In this document: positions 62,778 through 64,000 of the stretch, piece after piece
Numbering within the stretch: the first letter of the stretch is position 1
Layout of the letters: each line of letters opens with the position of its first letter
From: Nostoc desertorum CM1-VF14
GTDB lineage: Bacteria > Cyanobacteriota > Cyanobacteriia > Cyanobacteriales > Nostocaceae
DNA length: 64,000 nucleotides
Direction of reading: 5' to 3'
NCBI GenBank assembly: GCA_019359245.1
Contig: JAHHHR010000013.1
Span: 62,001 to 126,000, forward strand
The notes under the pieces: generated by a model
Told to the model about the DNA's origin: nothing
Seen by the model: only the letters and a program-made list of their open reading frames with translations
Databases searched by the model: none
Made by a program: the position numbers and the translations under genes

Positions 62778-62885
62778 CTGAAGGAGTCCCTTTCTCATCT
62801 CACACTTGAGCAACTTGGCTTCAAGATTCACCCCGGTGTTAAAACTACTACTATTGTCGGCAAAGATAAAAAAAATTGGTATTAA
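62778..62885 (+). pseudogene. IscB-like gene, 3' exon, truncated
   Basis: Continues the 5' exon: LKESLSHLTLEQLGFKIHPG then VKTTTIVGKDKKN. The LKIDPGSKTTGIAL motif of IscB RuvC-I is changed to FKIHPGVKTTTIVG, with the catalytic Asp replaced by His (D to H). The frame stops after about 35 codons near an A8 run. No RuvC-II or HNH remains, so the nuclease is dead even after splicing. Confidence 0.75.
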
Positions 62886-62917
62886 TCTTAGTCGCCTCCC
62901 AAACGGAGGAATTATAG

Positions 62918-63064
62918 ATGACCAACACCATCTTAGAACCATTACCAGAAGACCAATGGTTTATCGACAGCCAGGAACTATGATCTTTTGTAACAACAGT
63001 GCGTGAAATTAGCGCTAACACTGCTGACGATCGCACGGAAACTCTAGCTGGGCTAAAACCCTAG
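62918..63064 (+). pseudogene. Small gene remnant with in-frame TGA
   Basis: A strong GGAGGA site precedes ATG 62918. The frame encodes MTNTILEPLPEDQWFIDSQE, L, stop (TGA) and then SFVTTVREISANTADDRTET followed by LAGLKP. If the TGA were TGG (Trp) it would be one 48-residue peptide. I do not recognise it. Pseudogene or 21-residue ORF. Confidence 0.4.
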
Positions 63065-63078
63065 TTTATACAAAGGTA

Positions 63079-63166
63079 ATCAAGAATAAACAGTCTATCG
63101 CCGTGTATATAGCGGCGATGCACAAAGACACGCACAATTACAAGTAACTGAAGTGTGTAGGCGTAG
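63079..63166. repeat. 88-bp direct repeat, right copy
   Basis: Partner of 59301-59388. Here part of the frame (KQSIAVYIAAMHKDTHNYK) is open, so it may be a piece of an old gene. Confidence 0.75.
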
Positions 63167-63209
63167 CTCAACCTAGCCATCGCTTAAAAAAAGGGATATT
63201 TACCACCTG

Positions 63210-63360
63210 TTACCCCCAGATGGTGATATCCACGCCGTCAAAACCACATCCTAGAGCGCATTTGTATCCATCCATCTTCTGGATAATGATATTGGTTGCA
63301 TCTTGCCTTACCAGTTCATCCCAGAATCTCACAGTCTCAAATCCTTTCGCTCTGGATATT
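63210..63360 (-). pseudogene. Possible coding remnant
   Basis: The frame GFETVRFWDELVRQDATNII then IQKMDGYKCALGCGFDGVDI has protein-like composition, but the upstream part of the frame is A/T-homopolymer and no start is visible. No family recognised. Low confidence. Confidence 0.25.
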
Positions 63361-63396
63361 CCAACGCTCCCTGTAAAGAGAAAAAAGAAAAAGAAC

Positions 63397-64000
63397 ATGC
63401 CCAAGTACCCTAGACCACAACCCCCTGTATTCGAGCGAGTTGAAGACGAACGTCTGCACCGCAAGCAACGCCTAGCCGCAGCTTTTCGCCTATTCGGTAA
63501 GTTTGGTTTCAGTGAGGGAATCGCCGGCCATATTACAGCTCGTGATCCAGAGTTTACAGACCATTTCTGGGTGAACCCATTAGGAACATACTTCGGTCAC
63601 ATCCGAGTTTCTGACTTGCTGTTAGTTAACAGAGAAGGCGAGGTGGTTAAAGGTGATGCTGAAGTGAATCGAGCTGCTTTCGCCATCCATTCTCAGATTC
63701 ATGAAGCTCGGCCTGATGTGATCGCGGCGGCTCACGCCCATTCAATTTATGGTAAAGCCTGGTCTAGTTTGGGGCGTCTCCTTGACCCTTTGACTCAAGA
63801 TTCCTGTGCTTTTTACGAAGACCATGCCCTATTTGATGACTTCACAGGTGTTGTTTTAGAAACTTCTGAAGGTCAGCGACTGGCGGAAACTTTGGGGACA
63901 AACAAAGCCATAATCCTGCGTAACCACAGCATTTTAACTGTGGGACATACGGTAGATGAAGCTGCCTTTTGGTACATTAACTTAGAGCGATCGTGCCAAG
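63397..64000 (+). CDS. Class II aldolase/adducin-family protein, 3' part outside window
   Basis: 201 residues are visible and the frame runs off the end. QRLAAAFRLFGKFGFSEGIA then GHITARDP matches the family start (normally GxxxGxxGNISxRDP). AAAHAHSIYGKAWSSLG contains the zinc-binding HxH, and LRNHSILTVGHTVDEAAFWY carries the third His. Typical members act on phosphorylated sugars (fuculose, ribulose) or other small hydroxy-carbonyls; this subfamily is often found near ABC or amidohydrolase genes and its substrate is not known. ATG 63397 follows AAAGAG. Confidence 0.88.
   Translation, partial: MPKYPRPQPPVFERVEDERLHRKQRLAAAFRLFGKFGFSEGIAGHITARDPEFTDHFWVNPLGTYFGHIRVSDLLLVNREGEVVKGDAEVNRAAFAIHSQIHEARPDVIAAAHAHSIYGKAWSSLGRLLDPLTQDSCAFYEDHALFDDFTGVVLETSEGQRLAETLGTNKAIILRNHSILTVGHTVDEAAFWYINLERSCQ

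Overview
The window looks like a chromosomal segment of a filamentous, heterocystous-type cyanobacterium, most likely Nostoc or a close relative. It is rich in the HIP1 octamer GCGATCGC and in short tandemly repeated sequences (CCCTGCTC, TTGGGCA and AATGACT types). It encodes a high-light-inducible protein, a helical carotenoid protein, PEP-CTERM and DUF4278/KGK proteins typical of cyanobacteria, and a WD40 STAND protein. It opens inside trpA of a trpA-tyrosinase-trpB-trpD-DAHP synthase run. That order is known from the distal part of the scytonemin sunscreen cluster of Nostoc punctiforme.

Layout. 1-6 kb: the scytonemin-associated aromatic supply genes, with a 21-bp minisatellite before the DAHP synthase. 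6-11.4 kb: a periplasmic MBL hydrolase and a large NB-ARC protein with 14 WD40 repeats. 11.4-22 kb: a patchwork of small redox and stress genes (cupin, DUF4278, SH3, NmrA, two SDRs, GsiB/YflT-like, HMA-like) mixed with gene fragments (NB-ARC copy, azoreductase, quinone reductase tail, SDR tail, IS110 transposase, PLP ammonia-lyase head), MITE-like elements and one orphan CRISPR-type repeat. 22-29 kb: hlip, phoD, a PEP-CTERM protein, a fatty acid desaturase and aroA. 29-30.3 kb: a dead cyclase-PilZ gene and a small hypothetical.

30.5-48.84 kb: an 18.3-kb integrative element inserted in the 5' end of an FdhF/YdeP-type molybdopterin oxidoreductase gene. A 53-bp perfect direct repeat marks its ends. 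A tyrosine recombinase sits beside the right end, and paired GCTACT-N5-GCTACT boxes lie at both ends. The left half (30.7-39.15 kb) is AT-rich, has no HIP1 site and carries a prepilin-like protein plus about eight unrecognised proteins (membrane, LamG-like and coiled-coil) that may form one cell-surface, secretion or virion-like apparatus. The right half is HIP1-rich. It carries a DnaB-N/RepA-like helicase, a ribbon-helix-helix regulator with a probable -1 frameshift extension, a strong promoter with a 320-nt structured leader, and an operon of small membrane, coiled-coil and Cys-rich proteins ending at the integrase. I regard this element as the most likely undescribed system in the window.

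48.8-58.8 kb: the intact FdhF/YdeP gene with fdhD nearby (sulfur delivery to the Mo cofactor), a helical carotenoid protein, a Tat-exported triple-repeat Cys protein, a 4-TM protein, an RluA-type pseudouridine synthase and a multicopper oxidase. 59-63.2 kb: a mobile-DNA scar with an rluA fragment, a MITE and a group II intron (with RT-maturase-HNH) sitting inside a broken iscB-like gene; 88-bp repeats flank this unit. The window ends inside a class II aldolase gene. No rRNA, tRNA or multi-unit CRISPR array was seen.
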